DNA from: Anisus vortex
Lineage: Eukaryota > Mollusca > Gastropoda > Planorbidae
NCBI GenBank assembly: GCA_949126835.1
Contig: OX421509.1
Coordinates: 14,043,279 to 14,107,278 of the forward strand
Direction of reading: 5' to 3'
Length of the DNA stretch: 64,000 bases
Each line of letters starts with the position of its first letter. Positions within the stretch are counted from its first letter, which is position 1. The notes beneath the pieces are model-generated. The model saw nothing but the letters and a program-made list of their open reading frames with translations. It was not told the DNA's origin and did not search any database. This document shows, piece after piece, positions 33,363 through 46,800 of the stretch. The position numbers and the translations under genes are program-made.

Positions 33363-33807
33363 ATTTTTAGATCGAGTTTTAGGCCTAGCGCGGGAATAAA
33401 CAAAAAATGACAGACGCTGCGTGAAAAAACTAAGAGATTTGAAAAATTGTTTAAAGAAAAAATAAACATCTGTAACGACTTTTATTGGAAGTATAGCATA
33501 TTATAACATATGCATGAATGAAAAACAGCCAGAAATCGCATTAATTTTGCTTTTTAATACTTTTATTTAAAGCTTTTCAAGTAGGTACAAAAAAGGGGAA
33601 ATGGGATCTGCATGATTTGTTACGTTACACTGCATAAAAAATATAATAAACAAAACTAAAATAAAAAAAACTCACAATGTTGATTTTGCTGATACTTTTA
33701 TTACATATAAACACAAGTAAGAAAAACAACATTTTGTAAATACAATTTTATTTGTTCAAATATTCAAAAAAAGTTGACCATTTGGTGGACATTTTGTGAA
33801 ACCTGCC

Positions 33808-34250
33808 ATAGCAATAATAAGCCTACATTTCAAGATATTTTTCATTATTTCCGAGTGTAGTTTGTTCGCCTGAGTGTTCAATGATGTTGCACACAGCAGT
33901 TATGGTAGCCCACATCGTCATTTCAGTTGATTTTTTGAATTTAGGAAAAAATCTATTTTTATTTACACGTATATGGCTTAAACTCAAGATTTTACAGTAT
34001 TTTGCTGATGTTTAGTTTAGTCTAATTAAGTCTAATTCATTTTGAAGCTTCAGTTACATTTAGACAGAACGACTTTCTTATTCTTTAAAGTCTTAATTAT
34101 AAAATAGACATATTGTAATATTGGAAAGTCGGCTGACTATTGAAGTTTATTACTTCCATATTCGGATTCCTAAGATTTGAATCGACACATAAACTATAAT
34201 AAAGTGTCCCGTAGGACCAAGTTAGATTTAGCTGAACATTATTTAAAAAA
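33808..34250 (+). repeat. GGCAGG-array terminal segment, opposite orientation
   Basis: 33990-34200 ('ttgctgatgtttagtttagt', 'gtcggctgactattgaagtt', 'catattcggattcctaagat') is the reverse complement of R1. The array therefore ends with a unit facing the other way. Confidence 0.7.
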
Positions 34251-34607
34251 AAAAAAAACATGCCTTATGTATTATACTTGTGTTATGCAGCAAAGTCATG
34301 CTTTATTCCTAAGCACCAGATTATTGCAGATGAGTCTTATTTAATATGACATAGTGTAAACTCTTAAAGATATTGTCTTCTTCAGGAGCATTTTTATTTT
34401 GTTAACGGTTGCCTTTTCAACTTAGTTTTGAAGTATTAGGATATTGCCTTTGACTTATGACAAGTCCTGTAATTTAATTTGAATATGTATAGTATATAGT
34501 TATATAGTGTATGTCCCACGAACTAAGAACATGGCTTCATAAAATGTTTAATTATGATTTGAATCACAGATGATTTTTATGTAAACTTTTTAATTTTTAT
34601 TTTTCAG
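34251..34607. other. PRPF3 upstream flank or 5' intron
   Basis: AT-rich with no ORF. It ends in a strong polypyrimidine tract and TTTTCAG at 34601-34607, so it is probably the 3' part of an intron in the 5' UTR. Confidence 0.5.
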
Positions 34608-34746
34608 GCTTTCAAGGAAACAACAGTTTAAATTTTTATTAAATTCACAAGAAGTGATGAAATCAAGCTTTGACTGTAATATTCTTTAGTCTAAAGGTGT
34701 CTCGTTACTTATAGTTTGGTGCGATACAAATATCAACCTACAAAAT
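34608..34746 (+). other. PRPF3: Probable PRPF3 5' UTR (exon part)
   Basis: Lies between the acceptor at 34607 and the ATG, and has in-frame stops, so it is non-coding. An upstream first exon and promoter are expected but cannot be placed. Confidence 0.5.
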
Positions 34747-34891
34747 ATGGCCCTGTCACACAGAGATCTGGAGGACCTCAAACCATTGCTCAGTGATACA
34801 GTCAAACAGTTTCTCGGTTTCAGTGAGCCGACTGTTGTGGCTGCAGCTTTGAACTGTGTCAGCACTGGTTACGATATGAACAAGACTGTTG
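34747..34891 (+). CDS. PRPF3: PRPF3 exon 1
   Basis: [20 protein letters not shown] onward; first half of the PWI domain, residues 1-48. Donor G|GTAAGT. Confidence 0.95.
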
Positions 34892-37800
34892 GTAAGTTTG
34901 AAGAATTAGTAACGTTAAACATACATTTTAAACCCTGAATTGAAAGAAGTATGCAGCATGCTTAAAAAGAAAGCGATGGCACCCTGACCAACAACTGATC
35001 TTAAAGCCAAGCAGAGCATGATAAACTCGTGATTAAAACTATTAAATATTGCAGGATAGATAGAGCCACATGAAAGTTGTATTTGCAAATAATACCACAA
35101 AAAGACAACTGGTAAATCTGAGTGTTAAATAGCTTTGCTTACAGCCATTTAACAATATAAAAAATGTTGTAAAAAAGATGTTTTGCAGCATATTGATATT
35201 CTCCTTTTTTTTAGACTTGTCATTGTTATCTACTTGAAATAAAATAATTTGAATTTTAACTGTAAGTTAATCCCTGCACAAAAAAAAGCTTAAATTTTAC
35301 CTGTAAGTTGATACCTGCACCTATACACTAATTGTTTATGTTAGATATTCATTTTGAAAGTATACTGACTTCATGGTCTAAATATTACTAATGCAAATTA
35401 CAGTGTTGCATTGCTACCCCTTAAAATAAAAAGGAATACATTTACTTTTTCTTCTCTGGCTGTTTCCATTTTCTCAGGCTCAGAATAAAATGCCAGGGCT
35501 GTAAAATAAATATGTTTAAAATAGTTGTTCAGGTATATAATAACACAAGTGCCACAGTAAAGTATCAGTCTGACCAAATTGATCACGGGGTCGGTGAAGC
35601 AGCGCTCACCAGTTTCTGTGGCCATGGCATATTAGGGTATGTGTGACCAGCACAATGCCCATCAGCCTTTACTTTACACCCAACTAATGTCTGGTACCCA
35701 TCAGAGCTGGGTAGACTGAAAAACACCCTCAAGTCCCGGGAAAAAAATCCTAAAAAAGCCGAAAGCGCTGCCACTCAGCCATATGCCCCCTAAGTGCAAA
35801 GTGACAATTTTATAGTTTCTCATAGTTTACAACACACTGAACTCACCGAGGTGCTCCAGAGCTCACTACTTTTATTTGGTCTCACCTTTTTCAGAGCAGC
35901 TGTCGAGGATTCTGGATAGGTCTCAGGCCAGCACACTAGCTGAGAGAGTTCACCATCTCTACGAGGATTTCAGGAATAGCCTCAGGAATGTAAAAAAGCG
36001 CAGAAGGGTAATTTACAAACAGTTTTGTATTCATTGTTGTCCACCTCAAAATGTAGGGGGAAGGAATGAGAGAGAGGGAGATAGTTATACCCCGTCAATA
36101 TAACGTGAAGCCCTGTCAAAGAGTAGAGTGTTGATCATATGATAATGTTCAAGCAAAGTGTGCTTGTTATTATGAACGTGTCAAATGATTTTTTGTTTCT
36201 CCCCAGGACGATGTGGATGAAAACTTGAAAAAGAAAAAGTACATAGACGATGAGATGGAGATAGCCGAGCTTGCCTCCATGCAGCAGTCAATGCAGAAGC
36301 CAAAGAACACACTGCCGAACTTGAATCCGCCAGGGACCCTTCTGACCCCAGATAAGGTTCGTAGCTCTGCTTAGATGTAATAGTACTATGAAAAGCTTTG
36401 AAAAAAAAATTACCTTAGGGCTTCTGCTTAGCTAATTATGGCATACATTTTTATTAGGTTTTGTGAACAATATAAAAGATACTTTACAGTCTCCATCGAA
36501 TCAAAGTATTTTTTGTTTGTATAAATTTTTCTTGTGCATAAAAAGTAATCACTTGTCAAGCTCAGTGGTTGTTATTCAACTTTTTGACCCCCAATAACCT
36601 TTGGTATTGAGCGTCTGTAAATTGGTTACAAAAGAAGTAATCTGAACTCAATAACTTTATACATGAAGACTTAGAATAGAATCCCTGTCTTACAAAAAGC
36701 AAAGATGAAGCATCAAATTTGTAAAGCTTTGTTAATGCTAGGTCTGGAAATGTCCCAAAACCTTTTTTTAAAATATAGGCTCTGTAGAATGACAGCGAGA
36801 TCAGTACCTTTTTTGAGCCCACGCCAAGGTAAAACAACTACCACTCTCTTAGGTCGTCCGCTACCAGAGAAAGGAAATGTATCAGTTTTGTTGTGATATG
36901 ACTGTCAGCCATCTCTTGTGAAAGGTTTCATAAAACTATACCTTTAGTGCCTATTAATTGATGCAATTGTTCTGATGTCCTTGCTTTTGCTTGAAACATA
37001 GATCAAAGAGATGATGGCAAATGCACAGAAAATGATCCTGGAAAGAAAGGCTCAGCTGCAAGTGACCATGCCGATACCACAGGTAAGCCTTATATTATAT
37101 GCTGCTTTCCATAACTTTTAATGGAAACATATTGTTAAGGAAAGGTCTACAAGGTCTATATTTTTTTAATCCTTCTCCCACCATATTGAACATTTGCGTT
37201 GTATGGATGTTTAATAATGATCAGGGTTTGTACAGTCTTGGAAACTCCTGGAAAACAAAAAGTTGTGTTCCAGGACCTAAAAACTCCTGGAAAAACTGCA
37301 TTTAGTCCTGGGAAAATACTAAAAACTCCTTATTTTTCAAGGGAGATATATTATTAATTATTTTAAAAAAAATCGTAATCGCTTCTTTTAGATTGTACTT
37401 TTACTTTTCCAGAAAGCCCTCTTGGAGTTAACCCGCTTTGCCACTTTCTATTTCCGCGCGCAAACGTTGATGAAACCAGTGATGCCACTCCTTGTTTGTT
37501 CGTTTTTTACTAGATCTTGTTTTTTTTTTCATCCAAACTTGGGATGTAGGCTATATAAGTCCCCGTAATGTCGTAAAACAAAAAAAAAGCTGTGTAGCGA
37601 GGTGTCTGTTTTTTTGAAAGAGTTCAGCTTGGCTTTTCAAAAAATTTACTCCTGAAAAACTCCTGGAACACTCCTGGAATTTTGAGGCAATTTTTCTGTA
37701 CAAACCCTGAATGATGCTAAATAATGTCGCACACATTTTCTTTCTCTGGTCAATAACCGAGAGCTTAAAAATGCAAATTATGAAAAGGGATAATTTAGAA

Positions 37801-40800
37801 TATTCACCAAAAATGTAAAGTTGAAAACTATATGTGATGCAACCCCACAGAATGGTACTGAACTAGGCAAAAAAAGATCTCTTTTTTTTTCAGTGTTGAA
37901 TAAATGCTAATTCATTTATCAATACATTGGTGAAAAAAAAATCTAAAATCGATTAATTAGTTCAAAAGTTATTTTAAAATAAAGCACTTATTATTTTTTA
38001 ATGGTTAAGTTTTGCACGAGTTTAAGTTCCAAGTTAAGCTAGAGCACATGCAAAATTTAATCTGATATCCCATACATGGTTCCAATGTAACATTGAGTTT
38101 CACTTCCTGTTTATGTCGTCAAAATGAAATTTGAAACTTGAGAGATGTGTCTCCACAGAAAGTGGTGCAAGCCAGCGTGCCGGTTGACCCCGGCAAGAGG
38201 GCCGCCGAGCTTCACGCCCAGATCCAAGCCAGGCTGAGCGGGATCGCTGGGATACTACCCACGCCCCTGATGCCAGGAATGCAGAGTACTCCTCCGGCCC
38301 CGCAACCCCCGCCCTCAATGATGCCTCCATTGGCTGGGTGAGTTGGACTTGACATTAAAAGATGTTTTGTACATGTAAAGTTCTAGCCAAAAAACAAAGA
38401 TTTATATATGTAGCTCTTTATAAACTGTTAGAAGTTTATGGTTATTGAGAGTTAGAATTCACATGTAAAAAGATATTATTAAATTTGATGCATCAGAGTT
38501 GCGTAGAATGCTACATTCTGTGTTTGTTTACTATGTTATGGGTTTAGTTATTCAAGTAAAAGGTTTGCATCTAAACGAGCTATATGCTCAATTGCTCCAT
38601 TGCAGTCCATCGCCACTTATCCTAAACGAAGAGGGTAAAACTATTGATGCTAAAACTGGAGAGGCTATACAACTTGCCCTTTACACACCCACCCTTAAGG
38701 TAAGTTGTGATGTTTGGCCCATATAAATTACTGTTTTATTTACTTTATTTTTCACTATTGACGTACAATTTATTTAAGGGTCATATTCATAGGAGCAAAT
38801 AATATGAACAATGAAGCCTGTTATAATCAATCTGGCAGTCTTAATTACTTTGAATTTTCTAAATAAAATTTAAGATTTGAAGTAGATTTTTCTTTATTCA
38901 GAAGAACAAGTGAAATTGAAAATTAAAGTAATTATCTTAAGAAGAACATTTTTACAAGTAAAATGAAAATCATGCATTAAAATTTGAAAAAAAAGGTAGT
39001 AATTAGTAATATGTTGAATATATTTTTAACTAGTTCATTTCTTTCAGATTTTAGTAACAAGGCAATTTTATACAATTTCAAATTGCCTATTTGAGTAGTT
39101 TTTTTGTGTATGTTATTTGTTTAACTGCTGTCATCTGTATCTTATCTTCATCTGGTTTGAGTCTAACCTGTCCCTGGTTTGTGTCTGCAGGCCAACATTC
39201 GAGCCAAGAGAAGGGAGCAGTTTAAGGGACTTATCGACAAGCCGCCAGAAGAGATCAGCGAGAGCAAGTTTTTTGACGGCAGATTATCGTGAGTGTGTTA
39301 TTTGCCTCGGCTCTCACTTAGTCTCAGTTTAATTTGTACCGTCCCATGCAAAATAGGTTAGGCTTGATGACACTTTTGAATAAAAATTATTTTTTTATTC
39401 CTCTTCAGTTTGAAAGGTGCGCAGAGACCCAAGAGAGGTTTCAAGTTCAACGAAAAGGGAAAATTTGAGCAGCAAGCGTCTCGACTAAGAGCTAAGGTGA
39501 GGCTTCAGATCAGACTTGTTTCAAGGAGCCCCTTTTTCAAAAGTCATGTTTTTTTAGTGGCCAACATTGTCATGTTAAGTGTCATACAGTTTACATGCGT
39601 GGCTAATAATTTTTTTTTTTGACAAACAGGCTCAGCTCGAGAGGTTGCAGGCGGAGATTGCCCAAGCTGCTAAAAAAACAGGGATAGCATCAGCAGCCAA
39701 AATAGCCACAATCGCACCCAAGAAAGAAATAGTAAGTCTTTTTTTTTTAAAGTATTTTTTACTGTCAATTTATAGTATGTAACAATATTTAAATATTTTA
39801 TACAGATCTATTGCTTCTGGCTTAGCTATGTTGGGTATTTTTACTCTGATTTGCTTTTCTTTGAATATAATCATTACTTGTTTTGGGCTGAATACGTTCT
39901 TATGTTTGATAAATTGAGATAATTCATAACTCCCTTATTGTTAATGTTGCATGGGGGACAGTGTATTTTTGGTTTTAATGTAGGGCGTAAGTTAAAGGTA
40001 AGACCAAGCAACTCCTGGAGAAGTTGTTCATTCTGATATAATTGTAGATATTATGACCTACTAGTTGATCCGTTTCTTTTTTTGTCGACTGTTATTGATG
40101 TCTAGTGGTGCCCATATCTAGTGACGCCAGTGTTAAATTTGTCTAGAATGTTGTACATTGGTTTATTCCAGAAGCAAAATGGGGCTGAGTTTAAGGGGAC
40201 TCTAGGATAATGGTGCATCAATTACCATTAAACTTTGGATAATATCCACAATTGTGGGAAAACATCGCACTGAGCGTGCTAAATGTGACTTGTATATTTT
40301 TCAAAGTTGTTATTCTAATACAGTGGTTCTTAACCGGTGCTCCGCGGAGCACTGGTGCTCCGCGAGGTAGTTGCAAGTGCTCCGCGAAATTATGAAACTC
40401 AAAATTTAATGTTCACTCACTTACTATATCTGATTGAGCTGAACAAATGCTTATAATAGGTAGTCCAAATGGGTAAAAATCAGACTTTTTGCCTATTTTT
40501 ACTGTTTTTGTAACAAAGTTTTGACTCACTTATACTAATGCTACATAAATAAAATTTATATGTGATTAAAGTTAAAGCCTTTATCTAACAACATATTTAA
40601 CTTTTAAACTCATTAATTGTATTTAAAAAAAGTGTTTTGTCTGTTTGAATAGTGGGGGGTTGGGTCGTATTGGCAGCGGCTTTCAAAACGGGTCAGTAAA
40701 TTTCCGTTCCGAAATAGTGAATCAATTTCTATGCTGTCTTGAGCTTACGGAACGTTCGACAGGACAAGATGTCTTTGATTCTATTTCTTCCTATTTCGAA

Positions 40801-43800
40801 CAATTCAAAATATCATGGGAGTTGTGTGTGGGAATTTGTACGGACGGTGCTCCATCAATGGTAGGCTCATTAAAAGGGTTTGTGACTCTCGCCAAGAAAA
40901 GAAACGGCAATATTATATCTACTCACTGTTTTTTGCACAGAGAATCTCTGGTGTCCAAAACATTACCAGTAGCATTAAAACCTGTGCTAGACAAAGTTGT
41001 AAATATGGTAAACTTCATAAAATCGAGACCTTTGAAAACAGGTCTTTAAAAATCTTTGCATCTCTATGGAAGCCAAGTACGAATCTTGGCTTTTGCATTC
41101 TGAAGTGAGATGGTTATCCAGGGGAAAAGTGTTACGTCGTTTCTTAGAACTGAAGGATGAATCGATGACCTTTTTCCAAAATGAAAATATGGATGATTTT
41201 GTGGAATATCTTCAAAATGACATTTGGTGTGCTAAATTGGCATATTTAGCTGATATTTTTGATTATTTAAATTGTGTTAATACCAGTCTTTTTTTTACAT
41301 CGACCGACAAATTGACAGCCTTTCGGAAAAAAAGTTATTTTTTTGAAAAATCGTTTGTTGGAGAAAAAGAAAGTAGATATCTTTCCTTCTCTTAATGATA
41401 ACACTACCGACGATATTATTTCAGCAGTAACAGAGCATTTAACTTTATTAGAAGAAAAGATTGAATTTTATTTTCCATCAATAAACGTAGAAACATATGA
41501 CTGGATACGTAATCCCTTTGCCACGGTTGATACATCAAATAGTAAGTTGTCATACCAAGAAGAAGAAGAATTAATCAGCCTATCATCGGATTGTACACTT
41601 AAAATACAATTTTCCGAAATGGTTCTGGAGGAATTTTGGATCTTTGTGCAAGAAGAATACTCAGCTCTCTCCATGAAGGCACTTAAAATCTTGTTGCAAT
41701 TTTCAACATCATATTTGTGTGAACCCGGTTTCTCGATAGTCACCAACATAAAAACTAAAAAACGAGCAACACTTACTAATTTGGATGAAGAATTGAGGGT
41801 AGCTATTTCTAAAATGAGGCCTAATATCAGTGAAATTTGTAAAACCGTCAAGCTCAGGTTTCACATTAAATCTATTTATTTTTCTGAATTAAATTTTGCT
41901 CAATGTTTTTTACTTATTAAATTTATGTTTATTACAAATTTGTTTGTCATGTTATGATTTTAAACTCTTATGTTATAATCTTTTATTTTCAATAAAAGTC
42001 GTACGTATGTGTATTTGTTTGTTTTTTTTTACTCCTTGATTTTGGTGCTCCCCAAATTTTTTTCATGATCAAAAGTGCTCCCCGACTTCAAAAGGTTAAG
42101 AACCACTGTTCTAATAACACAAAAGGGCAGAAAAGATTGAAATAGCAACATTTTTAAAATCACTTTTAATCCCTGTCACTTTGATTATGTTTTTCTTTTG
42201 TTTTTTTTACCCAATCAGAAAGAAGGAGAAGTCCCAGACATTGAATGGTGGGATACATACATCATCAAAAGCAATACGTAAGTGCAGATGGTTTTTTTTT
42301 GTTTTTTTTTTGGTCATAGAAGTTGGTAGCTGTGTCATTGCTTAACCCTTTGAGCTCTTCCCACCTGTGCCTAATTTTACCCTAAGCCTGGGTTCCTGAG
42401 CATTTTATGCCTATTTCGCAATATATCATGATTGAGCGACCACTGGGAAAAAGATAACAACATAAAATTGAACATGCAAGTAAAATAATAGGTCTACCTG
42501 AACTATATCGCTAAAATTCAACTTTAGTATGACAAATCTTCAAAAAAATCAATAACTTCTTGTGTTGAGAACAAGGAAGTACATTGTCGATTTGTCCAAT
42601 GTACCAAGTTGAGGCTCGTCACGATTCATGATAAAAAAAATGAAAATTTTTGTCACAAACTCAATGTAAACAAGGAAGCAAACATCTCTGATAAACTTTA
42701 ACCTAAGCACGCTACAACAAAACATCTGATTGGCTGTTATGGCAAGGCTAAACCAATCCACGTAGCTGTACTATCGCTGTACTATCGCAATCCCGCTTTA
42801 GCGGGGGCTAGGTCTATGAAGCAATTAATGTTACACCGCTTTAGCGGGGGCGAGGGCTTAAAGGGTTAAAATGGAACACAATTTTGGCAACAGTTCATTT
42901 TAATTCTAACTTCACCTGTAAACTTATTACATTTTTTGTTGCATTGCTATATAATTATTCACATTTGAACTGGGAATCCAGGTTTTCAAACTTTTAGTAC
43001 TTTTAGTTGCCATTTATAATTTTTTTAAAATGGCTAAGCAAGTGTCTTTGAGTATCATCTCTTTTTACAACAGTCAACAGGGGGTGTGACAGTAATAGTG
43101 ACTGTGTAACTGTGGGTGTGTAAAAGATGGAACAATTATAAACTGACTGAGACTTAGTGACACACACATTGGCATCCGGCTGGCCAAGCGGTTAGCTCAC
43201 CTGACTGTCAACCAAAAAATCACCTGACACGTCGCGGGTTCGAGCCTCGCCACCGGCAGATCCCTGTCGCCCTACAGGAGTTTTGGGACTAGATGATGTT
43301 AATATTGAGTTGTTATCACGAGCGCTTAACCGGCAGCAGTGAAACCTCTCACAGATTAATAGTCTTCTAGAGCGCACTGAGCATGCTAAAATAGCATGGA
43401 TAGAAGCGCTATATAAATTACCATTACTTACATTGGACTGTATTATTATTGTAATGTGTTGACCAGACTAAGTGACCTGATAGCTCTGTGTTATTGTTTA
43501 TGTGACTGGCTGGACAGAGTGACACACACATTGGACTGTATTATTATTGTAATGTGTTGACCAGACTAAGTGACCTGATAACTCTGTGTTATTGTTTATG
43601 TGACTGGCTGGACAGAGTGACACACACATTGGACTGTATTATTATTGTAATGTGTTGACCAGACTAAGTGACCTGATAACTCTGTGTTATTGTTTATGTG
43701 ACTGGCTGGACAGAGTGAGCTTGGTTCATGGATGTCTCGTGGAGGTGTATGAATAGGAAGGTGAATGGTTGTGATGTGCTAATGTAATGTGCTATAAAAG

Positions 43801-46800
43801 GATTGTAGGAACGAGAATAAAGTTTAGTTGTTACACAAAGCTATTGGTTAAAGGAGTATTTTCACAGGGAGTATATGGGCTCCAGTCAGCACAGTTTGGG
43901 GAATGATACAGCTTAAAACGTATGACTTATGTTACGAATATTCATCCTTTACAAATTCAATTAGAGTTTTTAATAAGTTGTATAGTGTAAACAGGATATT
44001 GATCCTAGTTTTTTATTAGTCTAGACAGCGGGATGTTAGGATTTGTTTTCATTTTCTCCTCCCCTTTTTTATTTTAATAGTAAGTAGTTGGTTTCTATAT
44101 TACACTACAACAATATCTTCTACAATATATTTTGATATCTTCTTCATTATATTTCATACTATTTCTATATATTTAAATCTTATAGATTGTTGCTTTTATT
44201 GATTGGATTCATTAAGCTTCAATTACTCCCATTACTAGTCCTAAGATTAATAGTTTATTTGGTACTACTTTCGGTTGTAACAGTTTTATATTTAGAGTCA
44301 GATCTCCTTATTGTATTTCTTAATTTATTATCTTCTTTCCTTTTTCTGTAAATAAAGTTACTTGTTAATTTTGTTAATAGGAGTTTTATTCTTCTTTTTA
44401 ATATAGCTCTGTAATCGTTCTTAGATAAAGTGTTCATTCATTCTTTGGTTAACCCTTACAGTCCCAGGCGCGTATATAGCGGAACTGAAGGCAGCATAGT
44501 ATAAGTAGGTCGGTACGGGAAGGGTTAATGGTTTTTAATGGCTTTCCTGCGATTCATACGTCATCCATTAAAACCCTAGACATAATTATTAATTAGAGCC
44601 AGTATTCTATTTTATCTTAATTAGAAAATCCAGTATGATCGCAGGGATGACTGTAAAATAAAACACTTTAATGTCATACTTAGGATTGATTGTCTTTTTT
44701 TTTCCCAGCACAGGTCTCAGATGTGTAAAAAACAACTGACATTGTTCTGTACTGTATTATGTTCATGCTTTTTTACCTGTTCCAGGTATGATGTTGTCCC
44801 TGACACTGGCGACATAGACAGGCTGGCTTACCACGGCATCACCAACTTAGTGGAGCACCCCACGCAGATAGCCCCTCCAGGTGAGATGACTGGGAGTTTA
44901 GATTTACCTGAACCAGAGTTGAAGTCACATTGACTAAGAGCTGAGATTTGAATCTCCTGAGTGCCCTAAACGTCTGCCATGCCCAGAGCCTTGTGTACCT
45001 ATGGCAGTTTATTCCTATACTGCATTTTTACCAAGATTAAAAAAAAAAATCCGTCAGACCAAATCGTTTTATAGGGCTTCTGCTGCCATGGCATACTAAG
45101 GGATTGTGTGGCCTTCACAATGCCCAGCAGCCTTTACTTTACTCCCAGCTAAAGTCGCGTACCGATCAGATCGGGGTAGACTCAGGGACACCCATTCAGA
45201 CCCAGGAACAAATACTAGCCTTCACCAGGAATCGAACCCCACAACCTATATGCCCCCTTACCTAGATTTAGAGCTAGCAAACCTTTTCTCACTGCAACCA
45301 CCAACTTTTGGTCACTTTTAAAGACAGGAATACAGACTCTGACTGACCTGACAAAGTAGCATATAGACAAACTTGACACACAGAGATCTCATGCGCACAC
45401 ATTTACTAGAAAAAACCATATTACACAACATGCTCAAACTCAAACGCGTTGCTTTTCTAATTGAAAAAGATTAATGTTGCTTGTATGTAAACCAAACTGG
45501 CGAGAGCCTTTTAGTCATCTAAACCTAAATGCAGCAAGTGATGGAAGACTATTTTTTTATTATCCCTAGACCTGATTCCATTACATTAGGCTATGAAATA
45601 AAATAAGAGTCCATAACAATATCTTTGCTATATTGATGTTCACGTAAAAGTAGAATTCTTCAAGAAAGATGAAGTTAAAAAAAGATGAATTTAAATAATA
45701 AATGATGCCACAGCTGTAAAATACATCTTGTTTTATTTGGCATCTTTACCAAAGTGCGGTAGTTGACATCTTCAGCACCTCTCAATGTGTGTCTAACATC
45801 TGATTAGACATTGGCAACTTTGTTTGATGCTTAACCAGTTCAGCCCTAAGCATTTTCCAGCCTATAACTCCCCTATCCCTAAGCCAAGTTGCACAACTCC
45901 GTTAATTGAAAAAAAATCAGACAAAAAATATTATTAAAAAATTCACTGTAAAAGAACTATCCAAGCAACTGAATTAAATTCTTCACAGTTAAAATATAAA
46001 AATATAAAGTTTAATTCAAACCAGAAGAGATGACAATTAAAAAACAACAACAAAAAACACTGAGTATCTTTCTACAATGCTTTTAATATCACTATTATCT
46101 TCGCATTATCAAAATAAAAAGCATTTTCCTCACAAGCTTAGCATAATGCTTCTCTAAATATTGCCAAAATACCATCCTTTTTTGTAGAATTAGCGCTAAA
46201 AATTTGTTATTTAAAAAAATTTCACTAAATTCTGACAAGCTGAATATACCAAACAAACATGTTAAAATAGTGTTTATATTTATTGCTCCCTTCGGTCAAA
46301 GTTTAAAGAGACTTTTATATGCATTTAAAAACTAGCATTGCTATCAGAAACAAAACAATCCCGAATCGGTGATGCGCAGCGACTGTAGTTGCCAAGGGGT
46401 TAACTCATGCTACTTGTTTCTTATGGTTGTTACTTAATCAGGTTCAATGGCAATACAAATGTGGTTTTTCTTTTCCCCAGTGGAAATCAAGGAGGATGTG
46501 TCCATACCCGTCTACCTGACTAAGCAAGAGAGGAAAAAGCTGCGCCGACAGAACAGGAGAGAGGCGGAGAAAGAGATTCAGGAGAAGATACGTCTGGGCC
46601 TGGCCCCGCCCTTGGAGCCCAAAGGTATAGTGCTCTACAGATACCCTAGAACTAGAGATTGATTCTGGAGGTGGCTTAGAACCATTATCTCTCTCTGATG
46701 AAAGGCAAAGCAAGCCTAGTTTGTCAGAACTAGAGATTGATTCAGGAGGTGGCTTAGAACCATTATCTCTCTCTGATGAAAGGCAAAGCAAGCCTAGTTT

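Larger units (their letters stand above)
29509..33807 (-). repeat. GGCAGG-array unit R3, split by a LINE
   Basis: It parallels R2 block by block ('tttagttttaaaacattta', 'gagttttagaaat', 'aggggaaatgggatc', 'tttggtggacattttgtgaa') and ends GTGAAACCTGCC at about 33806. Removal of 30106-33362 restores continuity. Confidence 0.8.

Noticed and set aside
41468..41851. 127-codon minus-strand ORF inside the hAT element
   Set aside because: Antisense of the transposase dimerisation region.
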